The translations under genes and the position numbers were made by a program. Shown one piece after another: positions 1 through 12,063 of a DNA stretch of 64,000 nucleotides. The DNA is from Charina bottae (Eukaryota > Chordata > Lepidosauria > Squamata > Charinaidae). The stretch is taken from assembly GCA_023362775.1 (NCBI GenBank), contig JALMGJ010000029.1:648001-712000 (forward strand). Direction: 5' to 3'. The notes under the pieces are model-generated. The model was not told where the DNA came from and searched no databases. It saw only the letters and a program-made list of their open reading frames with translations. Position 1 is the first letter of the stretch. Each line of letters opens with the position of its first letter.

Positions 1-2379
1 TACTAGGTGACACTGTTTTACAGAAGGGACCTGCAAAGGGACATGATGCTGTATTCTGGACTGGCTGAAGCTTCTGCATGCTTTTCAAGGGCAGCCCCAT
101 GTAGAGAGTGTTGCAGTAATAAAATCAGGAAGTGACTAAGGCATGAGTGACTGTGAGCAGTGTTGGGATTATCAGGAGTTAACTCAGCATTGTCTCATAA
201 GCATAATAGGGGGTCTTTCTAGTAAATGCATCTCTACAGAGCTTGGGGGATGTTACCTGGGTCACCTGATTTCCTCTTCCTGCTCCTCGAGTTTGAGGGA
301 TTAACATTCTCCACTATGCTTTGGGCACACCTGCAAGCAGGAGGGCTGCACCATGCAGCTCTCGTCCATTCCATCTCACTTGCACGCAGATCTACTATGA
401 ATCTACTCGTATCCAGATCTACTGAATAAATGTAAGCTATCTCTATTTTTCTTCATCTAACTAATGTGTGAAGACTGAATTTATTTCTGAACGCAATTAA
501 GCTTAAATTGTCAGGGAGATGACTGGTGAAGGAGGGGGCTCCCTCCAGGGGGATAAACACATGCGCAGTACTGAATCGCTTTGCTTTCATCGTAAGAGGC
601 TGAGGGTGGCACCGCCCTGATTTCTTGGGCCCTTTCTCTGAGCATTACTAGTTCATTTTAGTTTAGCTGGATTCTGTCTAGCAGAGTAGAACAATAAAAC
701 ACTAGAGCCTTTACACCAAGTCTCAGCGTGTTCCTTCACTCAAAGTCAGGACATAAAGTGCAAGTTCCCTGCTGGTTCACGCTTCTACTCTGCAAGATTG
801 TTGTTAGCTGCTTGGAGTTCTTTTATTAACCTTCAAGACTCCATCAAGCAGGGCCCCCTTAGCCATGGCTGCCATCAGCTCCCCAAGAAGGAGTTGATGA
901 AGGACCCCCCGTTGCACACCAACTCTGTCTGGGGAACTGTTACTCCATCTAGAGATCAAAGGTGGAAAATGCCCAGATTCGGAGGGGGAGAGGGGGCAAA
1001 TCCACAGCCATTCAGTCTTACCAGGGCAAGCTGCAGCCTATTCTTCCCCATCCAGATTCTTGCTGCCTCAATGGCACCACTTGGAGGTCTCAAGGTTGAG
1101 ATATACAACTGAGGATCAGCAGCACACTGATATTTAACCGGGCACCAGCAAATGACCTCACCTACCAGTTTCACATAGCTGTTAAACAGGAGTGGAGAGA
1201 GACTTGAGACCAGAGGCACCCCACACATCAAGGGTCTAGGGTTAAATCTCTCCCTCCCACCACCACGTGGAACCATCCTCAGAGGAAGGAGGAAAAACAC
1301 TGCAAAACTGTGCCCCCCACACAACTGTGCCAGTCTAGAAGGATACCATGACTGATGTCACTGAAAACTGCTGAGACCCAGGAGGGCCAGGACGGATGCT
1401 CCTGAGCCCTCCAGAGATCATCCGCAAGTCCAATTAATGCCGCCTTGGTACTATAACCTGGCCTGAAACATCTAACTCAAACCCTCGGACTGACTTCCGG
1501 CACTTGAAAAAAAGGTAATCTCACTGCTGTTCCTTCCGGCACTTGATCAAAATCCCACAGAGGAGCAGCAAGCATGAATGTGCTCCCTTGTGACTGAGAA
1601 CGCCAATCTTCCAGGGCTTTCTGCAGGAACCTCAATGCACCGGGCAGGCTCCCGACTCAGACAGTAATTAGAAACACCCCTGGATGTCTTCTCTACCTGG
1701 CTGCATGTTTCTCCCACTCTTCTCCGTTCTCCCCACAGGGGATTTGTGGCTTTCAACAGATGTGGGTTTTCTGCACTCTTCATTATATAGAACTATCAGC
1801 TTATATGCCTAATTAATTCTACAGTTGTGCTCTTTCCTTTACATGAACACCCAGCCATGGAAAGTAGCTTATTCTATTTACTGGATGTGCCGTGTTTTCA
1901 ATGCTCCAGCCAAAGCAAGAACAGTTTGAATTGTCAGACTAGGACTGTTCATCACACCACCTTGCAGGAGAGAGTCATATCCACAGGTTTTCTGCATCCT
2001 CATATCACACCAGATCACAAACTGAATTTACCTAACATACTAAGCTTAAACGGGGTTGACTAGTCGGTAATTCTGTACGTCTTGGGAATACAGTCACTGG
2101 ACAATCCTTTCAGTCTATCCAGCTCCCTGGCTGTGTTCACTCTGCTCACAAAGCTAAAAGATTTGATGAACTTAAGCGCTACCATTTAACTACCACCAGG
2201 AGTGGAGTTTTAATAAGCCCTGAGTCTAGTCCTCTCTTCTAAGCCCAAAATAGCCTCCATGTTGCATGTATGTGAATGTGGGTAGACTGCAAGTTCATCA
2301 CGGGTTACAACAGTCGGGAACCCCAAATGGCAGATGTTTCACAGATAAGCACAGAACTTCCTCAAAGACAGGGATGTCC
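1..2379. other. Intergenic DNA upstream of the CpG island, no gene recognised
   Basis: No ORF here resembles a known protein and no splice-compatible exon is evident. The stretch from about 1080 to 1700 reads like a decayed interspersed repeat (imperfect, stop-ridden, no clear ends), but I could not assign a family. Confidence 0.5.
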
Positions 2380-2387
2380 AGTTGGAG

Positions 2388-2545
2388 TGGGGTGTGTATC
2401 AAAATCTGCAGGATGGAGAATGTGGTTTTGGGACCAAAGACCCATCTCTACCTGCAGATATAAAAGGGGGGGGGGGGCTTTGGCTGCAATGCTCTGTCTG
2501 TCATCTTGCAGATTTTGACATCCCCACCTCCATAGATGCCCCCGG
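2388..2545. mobile_element. MITE, family C (foldback, non-autonomous)
   Basis: Imperfect inverted repeat. The left arm reads tcaaaatctgcaggatgg and the right arm catcttgcagattttgac. The centre is a GC-rich segment with a G run at about 2466-2478. The same arms recur at 23428, 25895, 34799 and 38480. Short palindromic structure without coding capacity fits a MITE; the parent transposon is unknown. Confidence 0.6.
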
Positions 2546-2630
2546 AGTAAAAAGGACTCTACATTGTACTCTGAGTAAGTACAATGGCAGCATACACCAT
2601 TTCAAGGAGGGGCTAGACAAGAATCTGTTA

Positions 2631-2960
2631 AAAGGTAAAGGTTCCCCCCGCACATTTGTGCATTCGTGTCCGATTCTAGGGGCCGGTGCTCATCTCCGTT
2701 TGTTAGCCAAAGAGCCAGCGTTGTCTGAAGGCGCTTCCGCGGTCATGTGGCCGGCATGACGCGCGTGGAATGCTGTTACCTTCCCACGGAAGTGGTACCT
2801 ATTCATCTACTTGCATTTGCATGCTTTCGAATTGCTAGGTTGGCAAGAGCTGGGGCGAGTGCGGGAGATCACTCCGTCACGCGGGGCTAGGGATTCGAAC
2901 CTCCGAACTTGCGATCTTTCCATCAACAAGCCTGGCGTCTTACCCACTGAGCCACCACAC
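2631..2960 (-). mobile_element. Sauria SINE (tRNA-derived), reverse orientation
   Basis: The reverse strand shows a tRNA-like head with a B-box-like motif (ggttcgaatccc type), a body containing gctcttgccaacctagcaat, and the tail gaacctttacctttt. This architecture is that of the squamate Sauria SINE, which uses a BovB-type LINE for mobilisation. Homologous copies in the window are at 3038, 14136 and 20741. Confidence 0.85.
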
Positions 2961-3037
2961 TACAAGCAAACTACAAGATAATCTTCTAGTCGGAGAACAG
3001 GGGTTGTAATGGAGGAAAATGGAGGGACATTAAAAAA

Positions 3038-3360
3038 AGGTAAAGGTTCCCCCCACACATTTGTGCAGTTGTGTCCGACTCTAGGGGCCGGTGCTCATCT
3101 CCGTTTGTTAGCCGAAGAGCCAGCGCTGTCCGAAGATGCTTCCGCGGTCATGTGGCCTGCATGACGGGCGCAGAACGCTGTTACCTTCCCACCCAAGTGG
3201 TACCTATTAATCTACTTGCATTTGCATGCTTTCGAATTGCTAGGTTGGCAAGAGCTGGGGCCAGTGCGGGAGCTCACTCCGCACACAGGGCTAGGGTCTC
3301 GAACCGCCAAACTTGCGATCTTCCAAGCCTGGCGTCTTACCCGCTGAGCCACCACGCCCC
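3038..3360 (-). mobile_element. Sauria SINE, reverse orientation
   Basis: Second minus-strand copy, lying only about 80 bp from the 2631-2960 copy and in the same orientation. It ends at the tRNA head complement ctgagccaccacgcccc. Differences between the two copies are scattered substitutions and small indels, so these look like two insertions rather than one recent duplication. Confidence 0.85.
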
Positions 3361-4079
3361 GAGCATCTGTTGGGGATCCTTTAATTTCCTGCCCTGAGCA
3401 GGGAGGGCTGGCCCAAATGGCCAATTCTAAGCATTTTAGCTTAGTGTGTTGTGCAAACACAGCCAAAGACTTGTTGTGGAAACAAAATCATGGGTCTATG
3501 CAACCTTGAGCAACTTGCAGTATAATAAATGGAAAGAAGCAGCAAACTGGGTGTTTAGAAAGATGGTGACCTACGAATTTCTCCAAGAAATTTGCTTTCA
3601 CAAAGCATCCTTGCTTCTTAAAGGGTTACAACTTCTCCAAAGCATGTCCAGCTGGAATGCCGGTTAGAAATCCCTGGAGCTGAGATATACAGCACATCCC
3701 AAGAGTCACTGTGAAAAAACTAGGAGGGATCAATTTAGAAGGCAGAGGAGAAAGAGAATAATTATTTCTCACGATCATTTAAATGACTATTATATTTAGA
3801 ATGTATCTACTCATCACAGAATTAGAACCGGCAGCCAGCTTTGGTAGGCCTCTCGTTGTTTCCTGGTGAAATGTAGCCATAATTAATTTTTACACACCCA
3901 AATATAACATGTAATATGTATGCAAAGAATGGTGTGCATGTTAATGTATATGTACCTTACATACGTTTATATGTCTGTAAAGCATAGTAGCTGGATGGAG
4001 CCCCTTTAGAATTACTTGGAAGAATCCGGATGCAGCCTAAAGGCCCTTGAAAAGAAATGCTTTGCTAGGAAAGGCAAAC
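3361..4079. other. AT-rich flank before the CpG island, nothing recognised
   Basis: No ORF or repeat structure stands out. The base composition changes sharply to GC-rich near 4080. Confidence 0.5.
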
Positions 4080-4550
4080 GGGGACTTCGCGGGCTCTGGA
4101 ATCCTCACCAAGCGTTCCCCTCCCACGGATCTCACGCTTTCAGCCGAGCTTGAACAAAACTGCGGCTAACTAAACTTGGAAGGGCCGCTGGGCACACCGG
4201 CCTCAAGCGTGCAGGGGGCCCGCTCGCCTCTCTAAAGTCGCGGGGAGGCTGCAAACCCTGCATTAGAGTCCCTTCAACCTGCGGGGCCGCCTTCGGAGCG
4301 GAGAGGGGACCCCGCCTTGCGCGCTGATCCGCCCCGATCGGCGGCGGGAGCGGCCGGGCGGCCTCGCTAGGCTAAAGCGCGTCCGTCCCCCACGCCGGGA
4401 GGCAGCAGCAAGAGCCCTGGGGGACTTGCTCCCGAGGAAACGCATCTGGCCCCGGCGCCGGAGGAGGACGGCGGCGTTTTTCTGCGGGCTAACCGCCAAC
4501 GAACTCGGGAGTTCAGCCCTGCAATCGTCTGCGATCGGGGACGCGGCTAA

Positions 4551-5690
4551 GGAAAGTAAGTCCCGCTGAGGCCGGGGGGAGGGCCGCGGGGGGCGGACGG
4601 CTCTCCTCGCCAGCGGCGGCGGGGAGAGGGGGCCGCCCCCTCCCACCAGGCGCCAGGACGAGCGCCCCTCTCCGCGCGGGCTTCACCTCTGCTCGGGCGG
4701 CGGCGGCGGCGGCGACGACTGCTCGCTTCCTCCCGCTGCCGCGCCCCGCTCCTCCCCTCCTCCTTCTCTCCACCCCTTCGGCTGGCTCGGGCGCGGAGGG
4801 AGGGGCGGGGTGTCGCTCTGCCCGCGCGGGGGGCCGCCCCCGATCCGCCCTCGGCAGGAGCCGGCTGAAAAGCCGCCGGGCGGCGGGAGAGCCAGTCGCG
4901 CTCGCTCGCCGGCGGGGATGCGCGGCTCGCTGGCCCCGGCGCTTCCCGCGGGGGGACCGGCTCGCCGCTCAGGTGGGTGAGCCTCCGCCGTCCCCCTCCC
5001 CTCTGCCCGCCGCGGCCCCCTTCCTCCCTCGCCGGGCGGGGCCTCATGTGCGCGCTGAGTTGGGAAGGACCCCCCCATCTCGCGGGCTGCCGCTTCTCGG
5101 AGAAGCTGCGGGAAGACCCCCTTTCGCGGGTGGGGAAGGGCTGCAGCCCCCGAGCGCCGAGAAGCTTGCCCGCTCCGCCCGCCGCCCCCTCCCGGCCCAG
5201 CCTACCTCGCAGGGGTGTTGTGGGGGACAAATTGGGGACGCCCTGAGCGGGGTTGATGCGCTCCGGGAATCATTATGTTATAAAAACATGCGCGCCGTGC
5301 ATGAGTGAATGGAGCAATAATAATTCCCCTCCGAAGTCTTCCCTGACCGCGAGCGAAGAGGCATCAGCAGCGCCCCAAGAAATCAGCGTTTCCCCCGAAG
5401 AGGTCGGAGAGCGGCGCCTCAGTTTGCGGCTCGGCGAAGCGCACCTGACCCCTCCCCCGCCTTACGCGAGAGGAGCCCCGCGGGTGAGGGGACTCGCGCT
5501 GCCCGGAGGCGCCGCGGGGACCCGCGGGACGGGCGTCGGGGAGGGGCGGCGCCGGGCGGGGGTCCCCAAGGGCGCCCGCGCGCTCCTGCCTTCTCCTCCG
5601 CCCCGCCCCCGAGTAGCGGCGCGCGCGCGCTCCGCGGCCCCAGGTGGGAAGCGGCGCCGGCGGAGCGGCGGTGCCCGGATCCAGGTAGGG
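4551..5690 (+). promoter_or_regulatory. SHISAL1: Candidate 5' splice donors for the non-coding SHISAL1 exon 1
   Basis: Three good donor matches lie in the island: GGAAA/GTAAGT with GT at 4556, CTCAG/GTGGGT with GT at 4973, and TCCAG/GTAGGG with GT at 5685. Any of them could join to the acceptor at 56880-56881. Coding phase gives no help because exon 1 is untranslated in this model. RNA reads would decide. Confidence 0.35.
5279..5285 (+). promoter_or_regulatory. TATA-box-like motif in the CpG island
   Basis: TATAAAA occurs in the sequence gttataaaaacatg inside the GC-rich island, where AT-rich hexamers are rare. If used, transcription would start near 5310 and the 5685 donor would close a first exon of about 375 bp. 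Many CpG-island promoters lack TATA boxes, so this may be chance. Confidence 0.3.
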
Positions 5691-6208
5691 CATGGCGGCT
5701 TCCCCCAGCCATGGCCATGGCCCGACCGCCCTGGGCGCGGAAACCGGGGCCGGCGCCTCGGAGACGCGGCTGAAAGTTTCGCGGAGCCTCCCCGCTCCGC
5801 TCTCCCGCTGCCTGCGGGGATAGTTGGGGCAGGGATGCCCCTAGAGGCCGACTCGGCCGCCAGAAGGTTAGCCGGGCGACGGGTGCGCGGGGGGGAAGAG
5901 GGCGCTGCCAGCCTCGACCCCTTTCACTGGGTGGAGACCCCCCAACGCGGCGGGAGGGGTCCCGCGTCTGTCTGCCTGCCTTGTTAGTGGCGGGGGCTCC
6001 GGATGACTTAGAAAAATCTGGAGGACTCTGGTAGTTCACCAAAGCTGAGGCGCTTTAGTCTGAAAAGGTGTGACCAGACGGCTCGCGGTTTTTGGCTACG
6101 GTAGAAAAGACAGCTCTCCTTCTCCAACAGGTACCTTAGAAGTCTGGCTGACTCGCATACATTCTTGGCAACTGGAAAAGATCTGGGGAAAAGAAATTGT
6201 AACCAGCA

Positions 6209-6210
<2 letters not shown>

Positions 6211-6244
<34 letters not shown>
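6211..6244. repeat. (TG)n microsatellite
   Basis: An uninterrupted GT/TG dinucleotide run of 17 units, just 3' of the CpG island. Confidence 0.95.
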
Positions 6245-6246
<2 letters not shown>

Positions 6247-6543
6247 ATATGTATTTGTATAGGATGGTGTGGTCAAGGAGGTTTCGGCAACAGGCTTTCC
6301 CTGGAGGTTGACAAGTTTGCAGGCTGCTGCTTGCACCCACATCTGGGCTGGCTGAAGGTGCAAGGCAGAAGGAAGCCTTGAGTTGGATGATCTGGGGGTG
6401 AGATGGGGGGGGGGGGTAAGCAGCTCTGGCAGGCTGATGGCTCGAAGTCTCTCCTAGACCTGGACCTGGGGCACACTTGGAGTCCCCAAATTTTGCAGCC
6501 GTTGGAGTAAAGGGGAGTGGCTGTGAAGGAGAAGTAGTGAACG

Positions 6544-6691
6544 GCAGGGGGGGGGGTCAAAAAAGTAAAGATGGCGCCCACAATCAAAACCCTTCCGCCT
6601 TGTGTGTTGTGCAGCATGGAAAATGGGTGGGGCTTCGATTGCATGATTATGACCACCCTCTTAACCTTTTTGACTTCTCCTGTGGGCACCC
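6544..6691. mobile_element. MITE, family B
   Basis: Foldback element with left arm gtcaaaaaagtaaagatgg and a right arm ending in a pyrimidine-rich gtgggcaccctgg terminus. Family B has outer ends close to CAGGGGTGTCTGC and inner arms gtcaagatggcggccac. About a dozen copies or half copies occur in this window. Confidence 0.65.
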
Positions 6692-8436
6692 TGGAAGAGT
6701 TACCCAGAATCTAACTCTGGTCAAGTCATTCAGTTGCATCAAAAGTTGGTAAACTTTTAATGGATTTTAATTTTTTTTTTAAAAAAAATGCATAATGGGC
6801 TTGAGAAGGGATAAGACATGAAAAATTATGGTGCACCGAAAGCACCGCGGTTTTAGGCCCGCATTCCCCCCAAGCTAGTGCTCTCTAGATGTCCTGAACT
6901 CCAGTGCCCGTGAATCCTTAACCAGCCTGGCCTTTGCCTGGTCTGTGAATGCTGGGAGTCGGATTTGAAGTTGCCAAGTTGGAAAGGACAAGTTGCCACT
7001 CCCATTGACCTTTCTGTGCCTGGTGCATTGCAGCCTGCGACGGGGGTTCCAGGATGTAGTTGCCAACCACGATTTACTCCGTTCAGTTGGATGGGTTTTT
7101 GTGAAACGGATTCTGCAACAGGCTGGCCAACCAGTTAGGCTAAAAGGGCAGTTGGACGGCTTCATACTCGGCAAACCAGCCAGGGGAATCTCTCTGTCCT
7201 TTTGTGCATCATTCCCATCCCTGAAGCATCTTTCCAGGGGACTAGAAGCATTGCCTGTCCTACAAGTAAAGATAATGGGGCTGGTTAATTCAGGGAAGGG
7301 GGCATGCAAGGCATGTAGCCCCCATCTTGACTTTTTTGGCCCGCCCCTGGCTGATGTGCTGGGAACACATTTGGTAGCCCCTGAACAGGGCTCGACTGCC
7401 AGCGGGGAAAGACCAGGGTGTTCTTCATTGACTTCTGGGGTTGACATAAAGCTGGCGTCAGGAATGGGGACCTCCAGCGGCTGGGCCTAAGGCAGCCCAC
7501 CGGGCCCACCGGGCCTCGAAGGAGGGCTCTCTCCTCCTCCTAAGACCTGGTTCCACCCCCTCCCCAACAGAAAGCAGCTTTCTTACCTGAAACCTCTTCC
7601 AGCCAAAGGAATAATAGGCTTAAGCAAGTTAGAAGAAGCACTGCAGAGCCTGGTTTCTTGATTTTTTTTTCCCCAATCCCTTTAGCAGGAGTGGCCATAG
7701 GAGGCCCTGTATTTTCTTCTGTGTAACCAAGTACTGTAACGGGCTTTGCAGGAGTGTGTGTGGTTCTGCATTACCGTATCCTTGTGTTGCATTTTTCTGG
7801 CATTTTTTTCTTTGCAGTCCCTGGCCAGATCTAGCCAGCGTTTGGTCTTGATTTTTCATTTGCAATGGTCTCCCCTGTACCAAATTTGGTCCCATCCTAC
7901 TTGGGATTTGGACAGTTACTCCCCTGACTGATGAGAGAGACCTTGAGCTCCTTCATATAATTTTATCTCAAGGATGGGCAACCTGCAGCTTTCTTTGGTC
8001 CCTCTTGTGTGTCCCCAGAGCATCCGTGGAGTCAACAAGGATAAACTTTCCCAGCAGGAAAAGTTTAAAAAGACTTGGCCTCACCCAGGCTGGGGGTGCC
8101 AGTAAGAAGTTCACTAGCCACACATCCTTGGAGACTGAAAAATACAATTAAAAAAAAAACAGCAACAGTTCAGCCGTTGGCTGTGGGAATTTGTTTTTCA
8201 TACAAACTATGTTTCTTTTAGTTTGGAGATGCAAGAAAGGTGAGGGCTGGGGAAAAAGAGAGGTAATCAGCGGGCAGCAAATGACCAATGATTTCTAGGC
8301 TCAGAATATAAATGGTGCCTCATCTTATTAGTATTTTCCAGCGGGAAATCCCAGGGTTCATGGATATGGTCAGAAAAGCCAAGATATTGGTCATGACTGT
8401 GTGACTGAAGCTCTGCTCATTTTTTGTCTGTGTTAG
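6692..8436. other. Intron 1 sequence with no recognised gene
   Basis: No protein-like ORF. A short family-B MITE remnant (cccatcttgacttttttgg) is at about 7318-7345. The remainder holds homopolymer runs and unassigned sequence. Confidence 0.45.
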
Positions 8437-8509
8437 GCAGAGCTTTGATCATATCACTGTGGCCGCCCATCTTGACTTTTTTGACCATACCCTGCGGACA
8501 CCCTCGCCA
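8437..8509. mobile_element. MITE, family B, right half only
   Basis: Contains gcagagctttgatcat, ccatcttgacttttttga and a terminus like ctgcggacaccctcg. The left arm is absent. Confidence 0.55.
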
Positions 8510-9259
8510 GAGTTGTGGGCTGGACTCGGAAGCTGAAAAAACATCCAGCAGAAGGGTTTTTCCCATGGCAAATGACCTCTAACTATTGCCAAGAACATAC
8601 GGCGTTGAACTCGATTTGATGTGCCCCAAGTAAGAGGCAAAAATAGAGACAATTCCTTTAAGTCTGTCCCCAGTGAAATTGTCCGTTTTAAGCATGGGTG
8701 TGTGTGTGTTTGCCCTGAATCATCTATTATTTTAGCGGGTTACAATACTGCAGAGTTTCAGAGAACACATGAATTCTGCACCCCACCCTTCAGCAGAGAG
8801 CATCTCTTGGCTGGGTGGGTGGGCGGCTGGATTATAGGAACGGCTCTGCGGACGGACATTGTTGTCCCTGTCTGAAAGCGAGACGGAGCAAGCGTTGCTG
8901 CTGCACCCTGAGCAACCGGAGTCCGTCCATCTCCCCCACCCCCCGGCCCACCCGGACCACCCAGGCTGCTCTCCAGAATGCATGTATGGGGCGGGAATTC
9001 CTTGACGTGTGCTTCCAAATAAATGGAAAGAGGATGGAGCTTCCCACGAGCTCCGCGTCTGCGTTTGAACTAGGTACCTTCAATCCAGCGCAAATATTTA
9101 CTCCGCTCAGTAGGGTTTCTGAGAGCCATTGCAAGGAGCCCCAAAATTCGGGCAGGAGAAGGGGAGCAGGGATCGCTTCCGCTCCCACCGTGCGTTGCCT
9201 CCCAGCGGGAAAATAAACACCAGTCCCTCTCTCCAGTGTGGGGTACGGTGAGTTTAGCC

Positions 9260-9390
9260 CAGTGTTTCCTTGGCAACTTGAAGATGTATGGACTTCAACT
9301 CCCAGAATTCCCCAGCCAGCATATGCTGGCTGGGGAATTCTGGGAGTTGAAGTCCACCTATCTTAAAGTTGCCAAGGTTGAGAAACACTG
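9260..9390. mobile_element. hAT-type MITE, family A, with 8-bp TSD
   Basis: Near-perfect palindrome. The arms carry gacttcaactcccagaatt and its complement, with termini cagtgtttcct... and ...gagaaacactg. It is flanked by the perfect 8-bp TSD gtttagcc (9252-9259 and 9391-9398). An 8-bp TSD with CAGTG ends is the hAT signature. The left terminal repeat lacks the usual ctcaac segment. Confidence 0.9.
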
Positions 9391-9417
9391 GTTTAGCCAA
9401 ACGCTTAGAATGGCAGG

Positions 9418-10002
9418 TTTGGCCACTAGTCGAGCTGTCTGACAACAGGGAACCTGCTCCTCTGCTGCCTCTCGGTTGGGCTCTTTCTGAACCCAGGCAT
9501 AGCCCTCTTCTGAAAGGCTGCTAAACCCAGGCTCAGATATAGCCTGGCCGGGGCACGGGGGGCCGTCGGATGAGGGCTGTCCCAGCATGTTCCCCACGAG
9601 GGACTGGTGCCCCAGGAGTCCAGTCCCAGCCCCATGTTCAATAGCAGCTAGAAGTAGCCACGGACGGCCAAGGAGAACTTGCCCGCTGAAGCAGACCTTT
9701 GGAGTCATGCCTGAGTGAGCCTCTGAGAACTTAATCTGCTGCGTGTACCCGTCCTTTAAGCGAAGGACGACACGCCTCCCTGCTTTTGGGCCTTGAGTGG
9801 CATGGAGTGGCAAGCTGTTGGCTCCGCTTTCTCCAGAGCAGGTCCTGCTGAAAACTAGAGGCATCGCAGCTGGTGGTGCAGAAAGAAGCCTCTGCACGTG
9901 TGACCTGTCAGCGACTGCTGATTCCAAGGCCATCTTTCCTCCCAGCTGCACAGGCAGCTGTGCAATCACAGGAGAAGAGGCAGCTGCCAACTGAGCTGCC
10001 AA
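9418..10002 (-). other. Unidentified stop-free minus-strand stretch, probably not a gene
   Basis: About 195 codons stay open on the minus strand in GC-moderate DNA. The predicted protein is rich in Ala, Gly, Pro, Ser and Leu. I see no known motif, no signal peptide and no clear splice structure. The low-complexity composition is like the leader or gag-proximal region of some LTR retroelements, but there is no positive evidence for that. Treat as an open reading frame of unknown nature. Confidence 0.2.
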
Positions 10003-10670
10003 CAGACGTTACCTCTAGACACCCCCCCCCCCTCAGAGGGGCCTTTTCCCTTTGGATTTGCAACCTAGCAGTCTTCAAGAGAAGAAGAACGTTGGCAGGT
10101 TTCATTCGAGGCCTCCCGCACGTGGTCGGTTCTTCCAGCAAAGACACTGGGCAATACTGAGCCCGTTCCCTGGGTGGGAAGTGGGAAACGAGGGCAGGAA
10201 GTTGGTGGAGATTTTCCCCTTTTTAAAGCGCTCTTGCTCCAAGCTAAGAAGTTTTGGATACTTCTTCCAGGCAGACTTGAAGGAGAGGAAGCGAGCCAGT
10301 GTTACGATGTCTGCCATTTTCTGCCTTTCGGGTGGCAAGGTTAGCAAAAGTATGTGCTCCCTCAAAACCTCTGCCTGCCCTGCATACATTTGACTTATGA
10401 GTCAATGTTTTCCATTCTTAATCATTGGTGTCTTGGAGAGCTCATTAGTGTGGAGATGTGTTTCCATGACAATGTGACCCCTAAGATAGTTCTGGTTACC
10501 ATCCTGCCTGTGCCTGATATTTATAGTCACACAGATGAATGGGGTGCCATGATTATCTAGCTGAAGAGGACTTACCTCCTGCCCTGCACCGATTTCTTCC
10601 AGGTATCTTATTTGTCTTCTATCTGAGGTGGAAAAGTGAGAGACCATCTGCCACTGTCTGTTGTTTATAT

Positions 10671-10752
10671 CGGTGTTTCTCATGCTGGCTGGGGAATTCT
10701 GGCAATTGAAGTCGTCCACACATCTTAGACTTGCCAAGGTTGAGAAACACTG
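10671..10752. mobile_element. hAT-type MITE, family A, internally deleted
   Basis: The left terminus cggtgtttctc runs straight into the central tgctggctggggaattctgg, so most of the left arm is missing. The right arm is complete and ends gagaaacactg. Flanks gtttatat and ctctatat match at 6 of 8 positions, a weak TSD. Confidence 0.75.
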
Positions 10753-11526
10753 CTCTATATTTTTATTTTATTCGATATGCTAGGCAGGGAGAGTTCTTGC
10801 AAGAACTGGAGAGATTTTAAACTTCGCGGTTGAATATTTGGCATTTCTCTTAAGTCATTTAAATTTAGTCTGTACATTTACTCAGGGTATCTTAAGGCAT
10901 ATACTTTCCGGAATAGCTGGTTGCTTAACTTGTATAAAATCTGTGTCTACATTTCTAAGAAGTCTTCCTGTAGCCGGATGTTAAACTTAATAAGGGGGAA
11001 AGAGAAGTATTTTTAGGAACTAGTTACCTGTCTAATCTTTGACACACACGCAACCATATTTCAACTTCCGTAATTTCCTTTTCAGGATGGGAATAATGGG
11101 GTTGAAGTTGAACACATCTGGAGGACAGATGTTGGGGAAAGTTAATTTATGTGATGTATTTAATTGGGTCTTTCATAAAGATATTGCTCTACCGTTACAT
11201 CTGGTTTATGTTCTACCCTACAAACCAGGCATGGAACTAGAAGCAAAGTGTTACTCTGGGCTGACCTACCACCCCTTGCTCCTCTCCCATTGCTCTGCAT
11301 TTTGTAAAGAGGAAATTTAATTTTGAATCTGCTTCTAGCAAGTTTTTAAACTGTTGAATGACCATGCAGAAAGAGTGACTTAAAATGGAAGTTCAGATTT
11401 CCTGTGCTTTTTGAATCAGTTCCGAAGAATAACTGCAGATTGCATTCACTGTCTCGTTTTTTAATTTTTCTGCTTCCCTGCTCCATCGTAGGTTCTCTTG
11501 TTGAGCAGGAATAGTGGAACAATTTT
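10753..11526. other. Intron 1, nothing recognised
   Basis: AT-rich sequence without a convincing ORF or repeat ends. Confidence 0.4.
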
Positions 11527-12063
11527 TTAAATTTTTTTTATCCCGCCTTTATTATTTTTACAAATAACTCAAGGTGGCGAACATACCAAATACTCCTTCC
11601 TCCTCCTGTTTTCCCCACAACAACCCTGTGAGGTGAGTTGGGCTGAGAGAAAGTGACTGGCCCAAGATCACCCAGCCAGTTTTCATGCCTAAGGTGGGAC
11701 TAGAACTCTCCGTCTCCTGGTTTGCCATTGGCTCCTTCCTAGGGCTGAGAGAGTGACTGGGCCCAAGGTCACCCAGCCGGCTTTCGTGTTAAGGCGGGAC
11801 TAGAACTCTCAGTCTGCTGGTTTGCCATTGACTCCTTCCTAGGGCTGAGAGAGTGACTGGCCCAAGGTCACCCAGCCGGCTTTCATGCCTAAGGCGGGAC
11901 TAGAACTCTCAGTCTCCTGGTTTGCCATTGGCTCCTTCCTAGGGCTGAGAGACAGGGACTGGCCCACGGTCACCCAGCTGGCTTTCACGCCTAAGGCGGG
12001 ACTAGAACTCTCAGACTCCTGGTTTCTAGCCCAGCACCTTAACCACTAGACCAAACTGGCTCT
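11527..12063 (-). mobile_element. tRNA-headed SINE with L2-like tail, internally amplified
   Basis: On the minus strand the element starts with a tRNA-like head (gtttggtctagtggttaagg, A-box type, then a B-box-like gttctagtcccgcc) and ends in an L2/CR1-type tail with ttatttgtaaaaataataaa. A unit of about 100 bp, beginning gggctgagaga and ending in the ctcctggtttgcc region, is repeated four times between about 11640 and 12030. A single-unit relative lies at 54543-54785. Confidence 0.75.

Larger units (their letters stand above)
4080..5990 (+). promoter_or_regulatory. SHISAL1: CpG island, likely SHISAL1 promoter and first-exon region
   Basis: A dense run of CpG dinucleotides with many GGCGG and CCGCCC (Sp1-type) boxes stands out from the AT-rich flanks. 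It is the strongest CpG island in the window and lies upstream of the SHISAL1 coding exons on the same strand. This fits a non-coding first exon followed by a long first intron of about 51 kb. Long ORFs occur here in several frames on both strands, but they are the expected by-product of stop-poor GC-rich DNA and none looks like a protein family. The transcription start is not fixed by sequence alone. It could instead, or also, serve a divergent transcript to the left. Confidence 0.7.

Noticed and set aside
2880..2915. tRNA-like promoter boxes that might mark a tRNA gene (also at 14140-14200, 54545-54610)
   Set aside because: They are heads of SINEs. No complete cloverleaf with acceptor stem, and SINE bodies follow.
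4263..5987. Several ORFs of 80-244 codons on both strands in the CpG island
   Set aside because: They overlap in conflicting frames and are rich in Pro, Arg, Gly and Ala. Stop codons are rare in GC-rich DNA, and none matches a known protein or the SHISAL1 N-terminus.
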